From Cellulomonas flavigena DSM 20109 (GTDB lineage: Bacteria > Actinomycetota > Actinomycetes > Actinomycetales > Cellulomonadaceae), in contig NC_014151.1 of NCBI RefSeq assembly GCF_000092865.1, forward strand, positions 186,001 to 250,000: 64,000 nucleotides of DNA. The letters are read 5' to 3'. The stretch's first letter is position 1. The number at the start of each line of letters is the position of its first letter. The notes below the pieces were generated by a model, which saw nothing but the letters and a program-made list of their open reading frames with translations, ran no database searches and had not been told where the DNA came from. The translations under genes were made by a program, and so were the position numbers. Shown here in pieces: positions 51,440 through 59,636 of the stretch.

Positions 51440-53668
51440 GTGTCCCACGGCCCCGACGTGCGCTTCGAGGTCTTCCGCGACACGTGGGGTGTGCCCCACG
51501 TGCGCGCGGACGACGAGCTCACGCTCGCCCACGGGCAGGGGTGGGTGACCGCGCGGGACCGGACGTGGCAGGTGCAGACCGACCGGTGGCGCGCCGAGGG
51601 ACGGCTGGCCGAGCACATCGGGGCCGGCGGGGTGGCGTGGGACGTCGTCGCGCACCGGCTCGACCTGCCGGGGCTCGCGCAGCGCGCGTACGACGCGCTG
51701 GCGGACGACGACCGGGCGTGGGTCGACTCCTACACGGCCGGCGTGAACGCCGGGCTGGCCTCGGCGGACCGGCCGGTGGAGGTCGACGAGCTCGACCGCG
51801 TCCTGGGCGGCACGACCCCCGACGACCCGTGGCCCGCGTGGGCGCCGCTCGGGGTGTTCCTCGTGAACCACGCGCTGTTCTCGACGTTCCCGCGCGTGCT
51901 GTGGCACGACCACGTCGTGCGGGCGGCGCGGGGGTCCGACCTGCTCGCCGACGTCGACCCGCTGGAGCTGGTGCGGTTGTTCGACCCGTCCGGGGACGGG
52001 CCGACGAGCGGGTCGAACGCGTGGGCCCTGCACGGGTCGCGCACCGCGTCCGGCGCTCCGCTGCTCGCGGGCGACCCGCACCGCGTGCTCGAGCTGCCCG
52101 GGCCCTACCAGCAGATCCGCCTCGCGTGCGGCGAGTACGACGTGCTGGGGCTCGCGTTCCCCGGCGTCCCCGGGCTGCCGCACTTCGGTCACACGGGCCC
52201 CGCCGCGTGGGGCATCACCAACGCCGTCGCGCACTCCGCGGAGACGTACCGCGAGCTGCTGCTGCACGACGGCGACGCGTGGCGGGCGATCGGCCCGGAC
52301 GGCAGCGAGCCCGTCGACGTCCGGACCGTGCAGGTGCGGGTGCGCGGTGGTGAGGCGCTGACGGTCGAGGCGCTGCGGACCGCGCGCGGGCCGGTCGTCG
52401 TGCGGGGCATGCCGCCGGGGCGTGCCGTCGACCAGGACGGCGTGGCGACCGGACCGGTGCCGCTGGCCGGGCTGGAGGAGGGGCGGTCGGTGCGGCTGCA
52501 GGCCGCCGAGGACGCGGACCTCGGCTTCGCGTGCCTGCGCCCGCTGCTGCGCGCCCGCACCGCCCGGGACGTCGCGGACGCGCTCGCGGGGTGGATCGAC
52601 CCGGTGAACCGGGTGGTCGCCGCGGACGCGGACGGGGACGTGCTGACGTTCGACGCGGGACGCGTGGCCGACCGTGCGCCGGACGACCGGTGGCTGTCGC
52701 TGCGCGCGTGGGACGCCACGCACGCGCCGCGGCCGTGGCGGCGGCTGGCCGCGCCGGTGGTGGTGGACGGGTTCGCCGTCGACGCGAACGACCGGCCGCT
52801 GTCCGCCGACCGCGACCACGGGGCGGTGTACTCGCCGGACCGGGGGGAGCGGATCCGGTCGCTGCTGGCGGGACGTGCGTCGTGGGACGTGCCCGACATG
52901 GCCGCGGTGCACGGGGACACGCACTGGGGGGGTGCGGCGCGCCTGCTGCGGCACGTCGCGGGTCTCGACGGGCTGAGCGCGGAGGCTGCCGCGGTCCGTG
53001 ACCGGCTGCTCGCGTGGGACCTGCACATGGATGCCAACTCGGCGGAGGCCGCGCTGCTCGCGGATCTGCGTGCGGCACTCGTCGCCCGGCTCGTCGAGGA
53101 GCCGGCGCTGCGCGCGCTCGACGCGCCCCACCACGCCGGGCCGGCGTTCGACGCGTGGTTCAGCCTGCGGGGGCGCATCGGCGCGGCGCTGCCGGCGCTG
53201 CTGGGCCGGGCGGACCTGGGGATCGACGGGCCGGCGCACGTGCGTGCGGCGTTGGAGTCGGTCGCGGCGGGTGGGGTCGGCGGCACGTGGGGTGACCGGC
53301 ACACGGTGCTGCCCGCGCACGTGCTGGCCGACGTCCCGGGCGCCGTCGTCCCCGGAGTCCCGGCGCTGCCGCTCGGGGGCGACCAGGACACCGTGCGCTG
53401 CACCGGGACCGTTCCGGGGGTCACCGACCGGGCCTTCCGCGGGTCGGTCGCCCGGTGGGTGTGGGACCTGGGTGACCGGTCACGCAGCCGCTGGGGCGTG
53501 CCCTTTGGGTCGTCCGGCGACCCGCGCAGCCCGCACTTCGCGGACCAGCACGCCACGTGGGCGGTGGCGGGGACCGTCGAGGTCGTCACGGACTGGGAGA
53601 CGCTGAGCCCGGAGCCGCTGCCGCCGCAGGTGGGCGTGCGCGGGGCCGGCGAGCGCACGCCGGGCTGA
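51440..53668 (+). CDS. penicillin-acylase-family Ntn hydrolase attached to the des operon
   Basis: The 742-residue protein is an N-terminal nucleophile hydrolase of the penicillin amidase family. The precursor should cut itself before Ser192 in TSGSNAWALHG, giving alpha and beta chains; LLAGDPHR and the later Asn in VDANDRPLS are further family residues. No signal peptide is seen, unlike secreted amidases such as PvdQ. It begins two bases after desD and is surely cotranscribed. An amidase gene (desG) has been described in some actinobacterial desferrioxamine loci and associated with aryl-acylated products; that is from memory and should be verified. Confidence 0.88.
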   Translation: MSHGPDVRFEVFRDTWGVPHVRADDELTLAHGQGWVTARDRTWQVQTDRWRAEGRLAEHIGAGGVAWDVVAHRLDLPGLAQRAYDALADDDRAWVDSYTAGVNAGLASADRPVEVDELDRVLGGTTPDDPWPAWAPLGVFLVNHALFSTFPRVLWHDHVVRAARGSDLLADVDPLELVRLFDPSGDGPTSGSNAWALHGSRTASGAPLLAGDPHRVLELPGPYQQIRLACGEYDVLGLAFPGVPGLPHFGHTGPAAWGITNAVAHSAETYRELLLHDGDAWRAIGPDGSEPVDVRTVQVRVRGGEALTVEALRTARGPVVVRGMPPGRAVDQDGVATGPVPLAGLEEGRSVRLQAAEDADLGFACLRPLLRARTARDVADALAGWIDPVNRVVAADADGDVLTFDAGRVADRAPDDRWLSLRAWDATHAPRPWRRLAAPVVVDGFAVDANDRPLSADRDHGAVYSPDRGERIRSLLAGRASWDVPDMAAVHGDTHWGGAARLLRHVAGLDGLSAEAAAVRDRLLAWDLHMDANSAEAALLADLRAALVARLVEEPALRALDAPHHAGPAFDAWFSLRGRIGAALPALLGRADLGIDGPAHVRAALESVAAGGVGGTWGDRHTVLPAHVLADVPGAVVPGVPALPLGGDQDTVRCTGTVPGVTDRAFRGSVARWVWDLGDRSRSRWGVPFGSSGDPRSPHFADQHATWAVAGTVEVVTDWETLSPEPLPPQVGVRGAGERTPG

Positions 53669-53695
53669 CGGCGGCGGGGCGCCCGGTCGCACCGC

Positions 53696-54670
53696 TCAGG
53701 CGGCGGCGTCCCACCACGCCAGGACGCGGGCCGCGTGGAACGTCAGCCACCGTGACGGCTCACCGGCCGGCACGTCGACCTCGAACCACGCCTTCCCCGG
53801 CAGGCGGTCCTGCTGCAGCCACGTGCCGTCGGGCTGCCGTGCGGTGCGCACGGTCTCGACGGCGTCGGCGAGGCGGGGGTCGGGCGGGGTGCCGTCGTGC
53901 AGGGCGGCGGCCCGGAAGTGGTCGAGCGCGTTCAGGGTGCTGAACCGCCACCGGAACGGGTAGCTCAGCACCGTCACCCACGGGCCGAGGGGTTCACCGG
54001 TCGTCACGCGACGCAGCAGCCGCCGCTGCAGCAGGTACTCCTCACCGGCGTGCCGCGCGTCGCGCAGCACGTCCGTGCCGCCCGTCATCGCCTCGTACGC
54101 GAGCAGGCCCTTGACCGTGTTCAGGGTCGAGTGCACGGACGACCGCGTCGACCCCTCGACCCACTCGCAGTTCCAGCCGCCGTCGGGCAGCCGGTGGGCC
54201 GGGAACCACTCCGCGAGCGCCGTGACGTCCGCTCCCAGCCACGCCCCGTTGGCGAGCGTGAACGCGTTGATGCAGCAGTCGACCTCGCCGTTCCAGTACG
54301 GCTCGTCGTTGTACTCCCAGCGGCTGTGCTGCTGCAGCCTGTCGGCCGTGCCGGCGAGCGCGGCCGCGTCGAGGCCCCAGTCGCGCAGCGTGTTCAAGGT
54401 CCAGGTCGTCGCCGTCCATGGCTGCCCCGCACCGGGCTGCGCCTCGGGCCCGTCGAAGTCGAAGCCACCGGGAAAGTACGCGCCCCCGGCCCACTGCCCG
54501 TCGGCGTCCTGCAGCGCGAGCAGCCGCGCCCCGAACCCCTCGGTGGCGACCCGCGCCCGGGTCGCCCGCCACACCGCCGCGGGCGCACCCGCGAGATCAC
54601 GCTCGACCTGCCAGCGCAGCGCCGGGTCGGAGTCGAGCAGCCAGTCCAGGAGGGCGCCGTCGAGGGTCAT
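53696..54670 (-). CDS. alpha/alpha-toroid (squalene-cyclase-like) protein
   Basis: The 324-residue soluble protein has repeated helical hairpins with QW-like motifs such as DGQWAGGAYFPGG, LPDGGWNCEWVEGS and QPDGTWLQQD, as in prenyltransferase and terpene cyclase toroids. It is half the usual length of squalene-hopene cyclase and lacks the DxDD motif, so cyclase activity is doubtful. The family is common in actinobacteria and unassigned. It is convergent with the penicillin-acylase gene. Confidence 0.8.
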   Translation of the reverse strand: MTLDGALLDWLLDSDPALRWQVERDLAGAPAAVWRATRARVATEGFGARLLALQDADGQWAGGAYFPGGFDFDGPEAQPGAGQPWTATTWTLNTLRDWGLDAAALAGTADRLQQHSRWEYNDEPYWNGEVDCCINAFTLANGAWLGADVTALAEWFPAHRLPDGGWNCEWVEGSTRSSVHSTLNTVKGLLAYEAMTGGTDVLRDARHAGEEYLLQRRLLRRVTTGEPLGPWVTVLSYPFRWRFSTLNALDHFRAAALHDGTPPDPRLADAVETVRTARQPDGTWLQQDRLPGKAWFEVDVPAGEPSRWLTFHAARVLAWWDAAA

Positions 54671-54813
54671 GATTCACGGTAGCGACGGGCTCTGACACCA
54701 GGAGCGGGAGCACGTACGGAGCCGTCGGTGGGCCGTCCGGCGCCACCGGAGTCGCCTTGGCGGTGCCGGTGGGGTGAGGAGACGACCACCTCCCGCCGCG
54801 GCTGGGCGACGAC

Positions 54814-54819
54814 TAGCCT
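54814..54819 (+). promoter_or_regulatory. -10 element of the MntA/HepT pair
   Basis: TAGCCT ends seven bases before the ATG at 54827, and no ribosome site exists between them, so the message is predicted leaderless. Confidence 0.55.
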
Positions 54820-54826
54820 GTTCGCC

Positions 54827-55123
54827 ATGATCCGCGTCGACGAGCGCCAGCACCACGCGCTTGTCGAGCTGTGCGCACGGTACGGGTTCGCGAGGCTCGA
54901 GGTCTTCGGGTCGGTCGCGCGCGGTGAGGACCGCGCTGACTCCGACATCGACGTGCTCTACGACCTGCTCCCCGGACGACACCTGACCTGGGAGGTCGTC
55001 GACGCCGCCGACGAGATGGCCGAGATCCTCGGGCGGCCCGTCGATCTCGTGTCACGCCGAGCAGTGCACCCGCTGCTGCGCGAGCGCATCGAGACGGAGG
55101 CTCGGGCGCTCTATGCGGCCTGA
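54827..55123 (+). CDS. mntA: MntA-type nucleotidyltransferase antitoxin
   Basis: The 98-residue protein has the minimal nucleotidyltransferase motif GSVARGEDRADSDIDVL (Gly28 to Leu44) with Asp40 and Asp42 as metal ligands. MntA proteins AMPylate a Tyr of their HEPN toxin and so neutralise it. It overlaps the downstream HEPN gene by 11 bases, the standard order. Confidence 0.92.
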   Translation: MIRVDERQHHALVELCARYGFARLEVFGSVARGEDRADSDIDVLYDLLPGRHLTWEVVDAADEMAEILGRPVDLVSRRAVHPLLRERIETEARALYAA

Positions 55124-55451
55124 CCTGCTCTTCGTCGCCGAGATGATCGACGCCGCTGCGCGGATTGCTGCGCTCACCTCGGGCCTCGACGCGGCCGCGG
55201 TCGAGCGAGATCTCACTGTGCGTGACGCTCTGCTGTGGAACTTCACCGTGCTCGGCGAGGCGGCGAACCAGGTGTCGCAGGAGACCCGGGCGCAGCACCC
55301 CCAGGTCCCGTGGCGGCGAGCCGCCGGACTGCGGAACAGGATCGTCCACGGCTACTGGTCCGCCGACGTCGACGTGCTGGTCTCGACGGCGCACGACGTG
55401 ATCCCCGACCTGCTGGTCCAGCTGGACACGGTGCGGGACTCGTTGAGGTGA
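55113..55451 (+). CDS. hepT: HepT-type HEPN ribonuclease toxin
   Basis: The 112-residue helical protein (DUF86) has the HEPN catalytic motif RX4HXY intact as RNRIVHGY: Arg74, His79 and Tyr81. His and Arg form the RNase site and Tyr81 is the residue AMPylated by MntA. The pair is therefore predicted functional. Such modules cleave tRNA or mRNA under stress or phage attack. It lies just left of an IS-like element. Confidence 0.93.
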   Translation: MRPDLLFVAEMIDAAARIAALTSGLDAAAVERDLTVRDALLWNFTVLGEAANQVSQETRAQHPQVPWRRAAGLRNRIVHGYWSADVDVLVSTAHDVIPDLLVQLDTVRDSLR

Positions 55452-55476
55452 GCGTCCCTTCAGGGTGGTTCGACAA

Positions 55477-56238
55477 CTAGGGCGTGTCTCCCAACTCCGC
55501 TGTGGTGACGGGGATGCTGTGCGCTGCCGCTGCACAAGAATGTCGGCATGCGCGTGTTCGTGGTTCCCTACGACGAGTGCTGGCCGAGCGCGTTCGAGTC
55601 CGTCCGGCGCGAGCTCGTAGCGGCCCTGGCACCCGGTACCGTCTCGGCGATCGAGCACGTGGGCAGCACCGCAGTGCCGGGGCTGCCGGCGAAGCCTGTC
55701 ATCGACGTCGACGTGGTGGCCGACGAGGCGCAGCTCGCAGGGGTGATCGCGGCACTGTGCGCGGCCGGGTACGTTCACCGGGGTGAGCGCGGCATCCCGG
55801 GGAGGCACGCCTTCGAGTCCCCTCCCCACGGTGTGCCGCGGCACGTGTACGTGTGCGTCGAGGGGTGCCTGGCGCTGCGTAACCATCTGGCGGTGCGCGA
55901 TGTGCTGCGCAATGACCCGCTTCTGCGGGCCGAGTACGCCGCCGTCAAGGAGGCCCTCGCGGGCCGCGACCTCGCGTCGGTCGAGGAGTACGTCGCCGGG
56001 AAGACTGCGGTCTTGCAGCAGGTCCTGAAGGCAAGCGGCATGACCGCGCACGAGCTGGAGTCTGTGGCGTCCATGAACGCCTGACGCCGCCTCCGGGAGC
56101 TTGTGCGCGCCACGCTCTGAGCACGACCTCAAGCAGGGCGCCTCAGGACGTGGACACGACGATGAGTGAGCCGCCGCTTCACGTCGCAGCCTTGGGCCAG
56201 CGCGCTGGGCGGCGTGAAGTTTGGGAGACGCGCCCTAG
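55477..56238. mobile_element. transposase-less IS-like element carrying a GrpB gene
   Basis: CTAG at 55477-55480 is followed by GGCGTGTCTCCCAACT; AGTTTGGGAGACGCGCC at 56218-56234 is followed by CTAG at 56235-56238. The two ends are inverted copies with one substitution and one inserted base. CTAG duplication with GG-starting ends fits the IS5 group of insertion sequences. The 754 bases between the duplications hold a GrpB gene and no recognisable transposase, so the element is non-autonomous or a decayed copy with cargo. Confidence 0.72.
55548..56084 (+). CDS. GrpB-family (UPF0157) nucleotidyltransferase-like protein
   Basis: The 178-residue protein has the GrpB core: an N-terminal WPSAFESVRREL helix, IEHVGSTAVPGLPAKPVIDVDV with the nucleotidyltransferase GS and D-x-D-like residues, and HVYVCVEGCLALRNHLAVRDVLR. 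The family belongs to the nucleotidyltransferase fold and its substrates are poorly known. The gene fills most of an IS-like element, with 67 bases on its left and 150 on its right inside the ends. No ribosome site is convincing. Confidence 0.88.
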   Translation: MRVFVVPYDECWPSAFESVRRELVAALAPGTVSAIEHVGSTAVPGLPAKPVIDVDVVADEAQLAGVIAALCAAGYVHRGERGIPGRHAFESPPHGVPRHVYVCVEGCLALRNHLAVRDVLRNDPLLRAEYAAVKEALAGRDLASVEEYVAGKTAVLQQVLKASGMTAHELESVASMNA

Positions 56239-56263
56239 CCGCGTTGGCCGTAGCGGTTGTCAG

Positions 56264-56533
56264 TCAGGACGCGCGCTTGCCGTACCGCTGGCGCGCCGCC
56301 TCGCCGCTCGTCCCCACCGCAGCGCCGATGACCTTCCATGACGTGTCCGAACGTCGGGCGTTCGCGACGGCCTCGGCGATCTCACGTTCAGCCTCGGCGC
56401 GCTTGAGGGCCGCGAGCCGCAGCTGCGTGAGAGGCGAGACGGTGTCACGGTCGCCGGGTTCCGGCTCGTACGACTCGAAGCGGTCGGCCAGGTCGTCGGC
56501 CTGCGCCATGATCTCGTCCAGCGAGCGGGGCAT
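56264..56533 (-). CDS. probable antitoxin of a toxin-antitoxin-like pair
   Basis: From the ATG at 56533, with GAGG eight bases upstream, the product has 89 residues; starts at 56539 or 56542 are possible. It is helical and charged, with an acidic N-terminal half (DEIMAQADDLADRFESYEPE) and a C-terminal helix-turn-helix-like end (SWKVIGAAVGTSGEAARQRYG). The gene follows the small gene at 56539-56769, overlapping its stop or lying a few bases away. The order, size and DNA-binding tail fit an antitoxin that represses its own operon; this is inferred. Confidence 0.65.
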   Translation of the reverse strand: MPRSLDEIMAQADDLADRFESYEPEPGDRDTVSPLTQLRLAALKRAEAEREIAEAVANARRSDTSWKVIGAAVGTSGEAARQRYGKRAS

Positions 56534-56538
56534 CGGCA

Positions 56539-56769
56539 TCACCTCAGGAACTTCGGTCGTGCTGGCATGGCGTGAACGACGTACAGGTCGTCATAGCGCT
56601 CGACGACGCCGACCTCGATGAGACCGCCGCTGCGGTCCGGACCGATGACCATCGTCATCCCGTCTCCCACGTCGAACAGGTCGACGTGATTGCGCAACGC
56701 GTGCTTGATCGACTCCTCGGAGACGCCGTGCCGGTAGGCGCTGTGGAGAACGATCGGCTCGCTGTCCAC
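56539..56769 (-). CDS. probable small toxin, BrnT-like layout
   Basis: The 76-residue protein has the short pattern HGVSEESIKHAL near residue 14 and strands TMVIGPDRSGGLIEVGVVE and YVVHAMPARPKFL. KHGVS-type starts with these strands occur in BrnT-like RelE-fold toxins, but similarity is only by pattern. The GTG at 56769 is six bases after a TAACTT -10 element (56776-56781, minus), so the message is predicted leaderless. The antitoxin-like gene follows at once. Confidence 0.65.
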   Translation of the reverse strand: MDSEPIVLHSAYRHGVSEESIKHALRNHVDLFDVGDGMTMVIGPDRSGGLIEVGVVERYDDLYVVHAMPARPKFLR

Positions 56770-56838
56770 GTCAACAAGTTACCTTGCACTCCGGTGCGGG
56801 ACAAGCAGCCGGGCGGCATCGGTGCACCGTCGGGGAAA

Positions 56839-56896
56839 GTGGTCGCATCGGTGACCACGTCACGGCGTCGGACCCGCAGGTGTGACCACTTTCCGG
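56839..56896. repeat. 58-bp repeat, copy next to the second toxin-antitoxin-like pair
   Basis: It has the same three conserved blocks and the same 17-base variable centre as 40954-41011. In this copy the outer blocks extend into a perfect 11-bp inverted repeat, GGAAAGTGGTC at 56834-56844 and GACCACTTTCC at 56884-56894. It lies between the toxin-like gene and the stop of the Fe-S protein gene. Confidence 0.75.
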
Positions 56897-56917
56897 CAGA
56901 GGCTCCGAGCGGAGTCG

Positions 56918-59242
56918 TCAGTCGGTGGTGAGGCGGTCGCGGAGCAGGACCGCGATGTCGGCGACCTCCGGGACGCCCACCTGCCCGCGAGCCGCGGGCG
57001 CGCCCGGCCCGGCCGGGGCGTTCGCGCCGGTCGTCGCCGCGCCCGGGGTGGGGTGCGTGCCGGTGGCGTCCGGCGTGGAGCCGTCCGCAGCGGGGCCGGC
57101 ACCGGAGCCCTGCGCACCCGAGCCGTCCGCCTCGGCCGACGCCCGCGCCTGTGCCGCCACCCCGTCGTGGAGCATCACCGTGCAGAACGGGCACGCCGTG
57201 GCGATCGCCGACGCGCCCGTCGCGACGGCCTCGGCGGCGCGCACGGTCCCGATGCGCTCGCCGATCGTCTCCTCCATCCACATGCGCGCGCCGCCGGCGC
57301 CGCAGCAGAACGACGTCTCGCGGTTGCGCGGCATCTCGGCGAGTGTGACGCCCGCGGCGGCGAGCAGGTCACGCGGCGGGGAGTACACCTGGTTGTGACG
57401 CCCCAGGTAGCAGGGGTCGTGGTAGGTCACGGTGGCGCCGTCGGCGTCCTCGCCCACCCCGGGCGCGAACCGCAGCCGGCCCTCGCGCACCAGCGTGTCG
57501 AGCAGCTGCGTGTGGTGCACCACCTCGTACCGGCCGCCCATCGCCGGGTACTCGCGGGAGAGCGTGTTGAAGCAGTGCGCGCAGGTGACGACGACGCGCG
57601 TGGCGCCCGCCTCGGTGAGGGTCTCGACGTTCTGCACGGCGAGCGTCTGGTAGAGCAGCTCGTTGCCGGCGCGGCGTGCGGGGTCGCCGGTGCACGTCTC
57701 GCCGTCCCCCAGCACCGCGAACGTCACGCCCGCGGCGTGCAGCAGCTCGGCCACCGCGCGCGTCGTGCGCTTGGCGCGGTCCTCGAAGGCACCGGCGCAG
57801 CCCACCCAGAACAGCCAGTCCACCTCCGCCGCGGACTCCACGTCGACGCCGACCACCGGCACGTCGAACTCCAGCCCCTTGGCCCACTCGAGGCGCTGCC
57901 GCGCGGGCAGCCCCCACGGGTTGCCGCGCCGCTCGAGCTTGGTGAACGTGCCGCCCAGCTCGGCGGGGAACGCGGACTCCATGAGGGTCTGGTAGCGGCG
58001 GATGTCGACGATGGTGTCGACGTGCTCGATGTCGACGGGGCACTGCTGCACGCACGCGCCGCACATGGTGCACGCCCACAGCACGTCGGGGTCGATGACA
58101 CCCGACGCGACGAGGTCCACGCCCAGGTGCGGGTCCGCCGCCGCCTCCGGCGAGGCGCCCGCCGCCCGTGCCGCCCGCACGTACGGCGCCGTCGCGGCCG
58201 CCTGGTCGCGCAGCGCGAGCGTCAGCAGCTTCGGGCTCAGCGGCTTGCCCGTGGCCCACGCCGGGCACTGGTCCTGGCAGCGGCCGCACTCGGTGCACGT
58301 CGCGACGTCGAGCAGGCCCTTCCACGGCAGGTCCTCGACGGCCCGCACGCCCAGCACCGCGTCGTCGGGGAGGTCCTCGACGGCCGTGAGGTCCAGGGCT
58401 TCGCCCGCCGGGTCACGCAGCGGGACCAGCGGCCCCAGCGCGGGGGAACCGTCGACCTCCCGGCGCGCGTACACGTTGACGACCGCCAGGAACCGGTGCC
58501 ACGCGACACCCATGGTCGGCGCCAGCCCGACCACCACGAACCACGTCATCGACACGAGGATCTTCACCAGCGCCACCACGACGACGGCCGTCTCCAGCGT
58601 CCCCGCGGCCACCGGCACCCACGACGCCCCGAACCACGCGGTGAGCGGGAAGTGCGCCGCGGTCGCCCACGCCTCGCCGTCCTGCACGCCCAGCGCGTAC
58701 TCCAGCCCGCGCAGCACCAGCACGGCCAGCACGACGAGCAGCACGGTCGCCTCGACGACGTACGCCCACACCTGGTTCGACCCGAAGAACCGGGACCGCC
58801 GCTGCTCCGCCTCCGGCTGCGACGCCCGCGGCCGCACCCGCTGCCGCAGCACGATCAGCGCCCCGATGCCCAGCAACCCCAGCCACGCGAACGCCTCGAC
58901 CGCCCACTCCATCGGCAGCCAGTGCCCCACCAGGGGCAGCCCGTACCGGGGGTCCACGAGCTGCCCGTACCCGGTCAGCAGCGTGACGACGAGCACGGGG
59001 AACGACACCATGACGAGCCAGTGCGCGACGCGCACCACGGGCCGCTGCTGGAACCGCCCGTGCCCGAGCACCTCGCGGACCAGGTTCGTCAGCCGGGGCC
59101 CGACCGGCGACCAGCGCCCGGGCAGCGGCCGCCCGGTGCGCACGGTCCGCACGATGACGACGACGCCGCGCGCGAACGCCGCCACCCCCACGACCGTCGC
59201 CACCGCAGCGAGCACGAGCGCCGTCACCTGGAGTCCGTCCAC
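56918..59242 (-). CDS. membrane-bound Fe-S oxidoreductase (heterodisulfide-reductase-related)
   Basis: The 774-residue protein has about six N-terminal membrane helices (to about 240), two ferredoxin-type clusters CTECGRCQDQCP and CTMCGACVQQCP (about 310-400), and two CCG-type cysteine-rich domains, including DPCYLGRH and SFCCGAGGARMW. The C-terminal 70 residues are Pro/Gly/Ala-rich. The layout matches actinobacterial (Fe-S)-binding proteins linked to electron transfer with acyl-CoA oxidation; the partner is not known. The GTG at 59242 lies six bases after TAGGTT (minus, 59249-59254), so it appears leaderless. Confidence 0.9.
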   Translation of the reverse strand: MDGLQVTALVLAAVATVVGVAAFARGVVVIVRTVRTGRPLPGRWSPVGPRLTNLVREVLGHGRFQQRPVVRVAHWLVMVSFPVLVVTLLTGYGQLVDPRYGLPLVGHWLPMEWAVEAFAWLGLLGIGALIVLRQRVRPRASQPEAEQRRSRFFGSNQVWAYVVEATVLLVVLAVLVLRGLEYALGVQDGEAWATAAHFPLTAWFGASWVPVAAGTLETAVVVVALVKILVSMTWFVVVGLAPTMGVAWHRFLAVVNVYARREVDGSPALGPLVPLRDPAGEALDLTAVEDLPDDAVLGVRAVEDLPWKGLLDVATCTECGRCQDQCPAWATGKPLSPKLLTLALRDQAAATAPYVRAARAAGASPEAAADPHLGVDLVASGVIDPDVLWACTMCGACVQQCPVDIEHVDTIVDIRRYQTLMESAFPAELGGTFTKLERRGNPWGLPARQRLEWAKGLEFDVPVVGVDVESAAEVDWLFWVGCAGAFEDRAKRTTRAVAELLHAAGVTFAVLGDGETCTGDPARRAGNELLYQTLAVQNVETLTEAGATRVVVTCAHCFNTLSREYPAMGGRYEVVHHTQLLDTLVREGRLRFAPGVGEDADGATVTYHDPCYLGRHNQVYSPPRDLLAAAGVTLAEMPRNRETSFCCGAGGARMWMEETIGERIGTVRAAEAVATGASAIATACPFCTVMLHDGVAAQARASAEADGSGAQGSGAGPAADGSTPDATGTHPTPGAATTGANAPAGPGAPAARGQVGVPEVADIAVLLRDRLTTD

Positions 59243-59636
59243 GCGGTCAACCTAGCCGGACAGGTCGCGGTCACGGCGCCCCGGTCCGTGACGCGGCGCA
59301 CCCACCTGACCGCTCGCCCGCCCGGTATGCCCCGACCTGCCCCCGGGGGAGGCGCCGTGCAGGCCGCTGACGTGGGCGCACGCCGTTCCGTTGGTAGGAT
59401 CGGGCCGTCCCCCCGCACCCACCACGACGCCACCCGACGACCCGTCCCGCGCAGCGCGAGCCCCGGCTCGGCACCGCCCGGGGCCCGACGTCGACGAGCG
59501 CCGTGCGTGGTCGCACCTTCACATCGACACAGGCGTCCTCCCGCAGCGTCGGGCACGCGCCACCGTCCCGTCGCCGCCGACAGGACGGACCACCTGACCG
59601 ACCGACCACCCGCCCCCGACACGGACGGAGCCGGAC
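59243..59636. other. 394-bp divergent intergenic region
   Basis: It holds the -10 element of the Fe-S gene at 59249-59254 on the minus strand. On the plus strand TAGGAT at 59395-59400 is the best -10 candidate for the mrp operon and would give a leader of about 230 bases, without a clear -35. No gene, repeat or convincing RNA structure is seen in the leader. Confidence 0.5.

Noticed and set aside
53696..54670. Toroid protein considered as a squalene-hopene cyclase
   Set aside because: It is about half the usual length and lacks the DxDD catalytic motif.
59391..59597. Possible 68-residue gene before mrpA
   Set aside because: Composition is Pro/Arg-rich without motif, and it overlaps the likely promoter and leader of the mrp operon.
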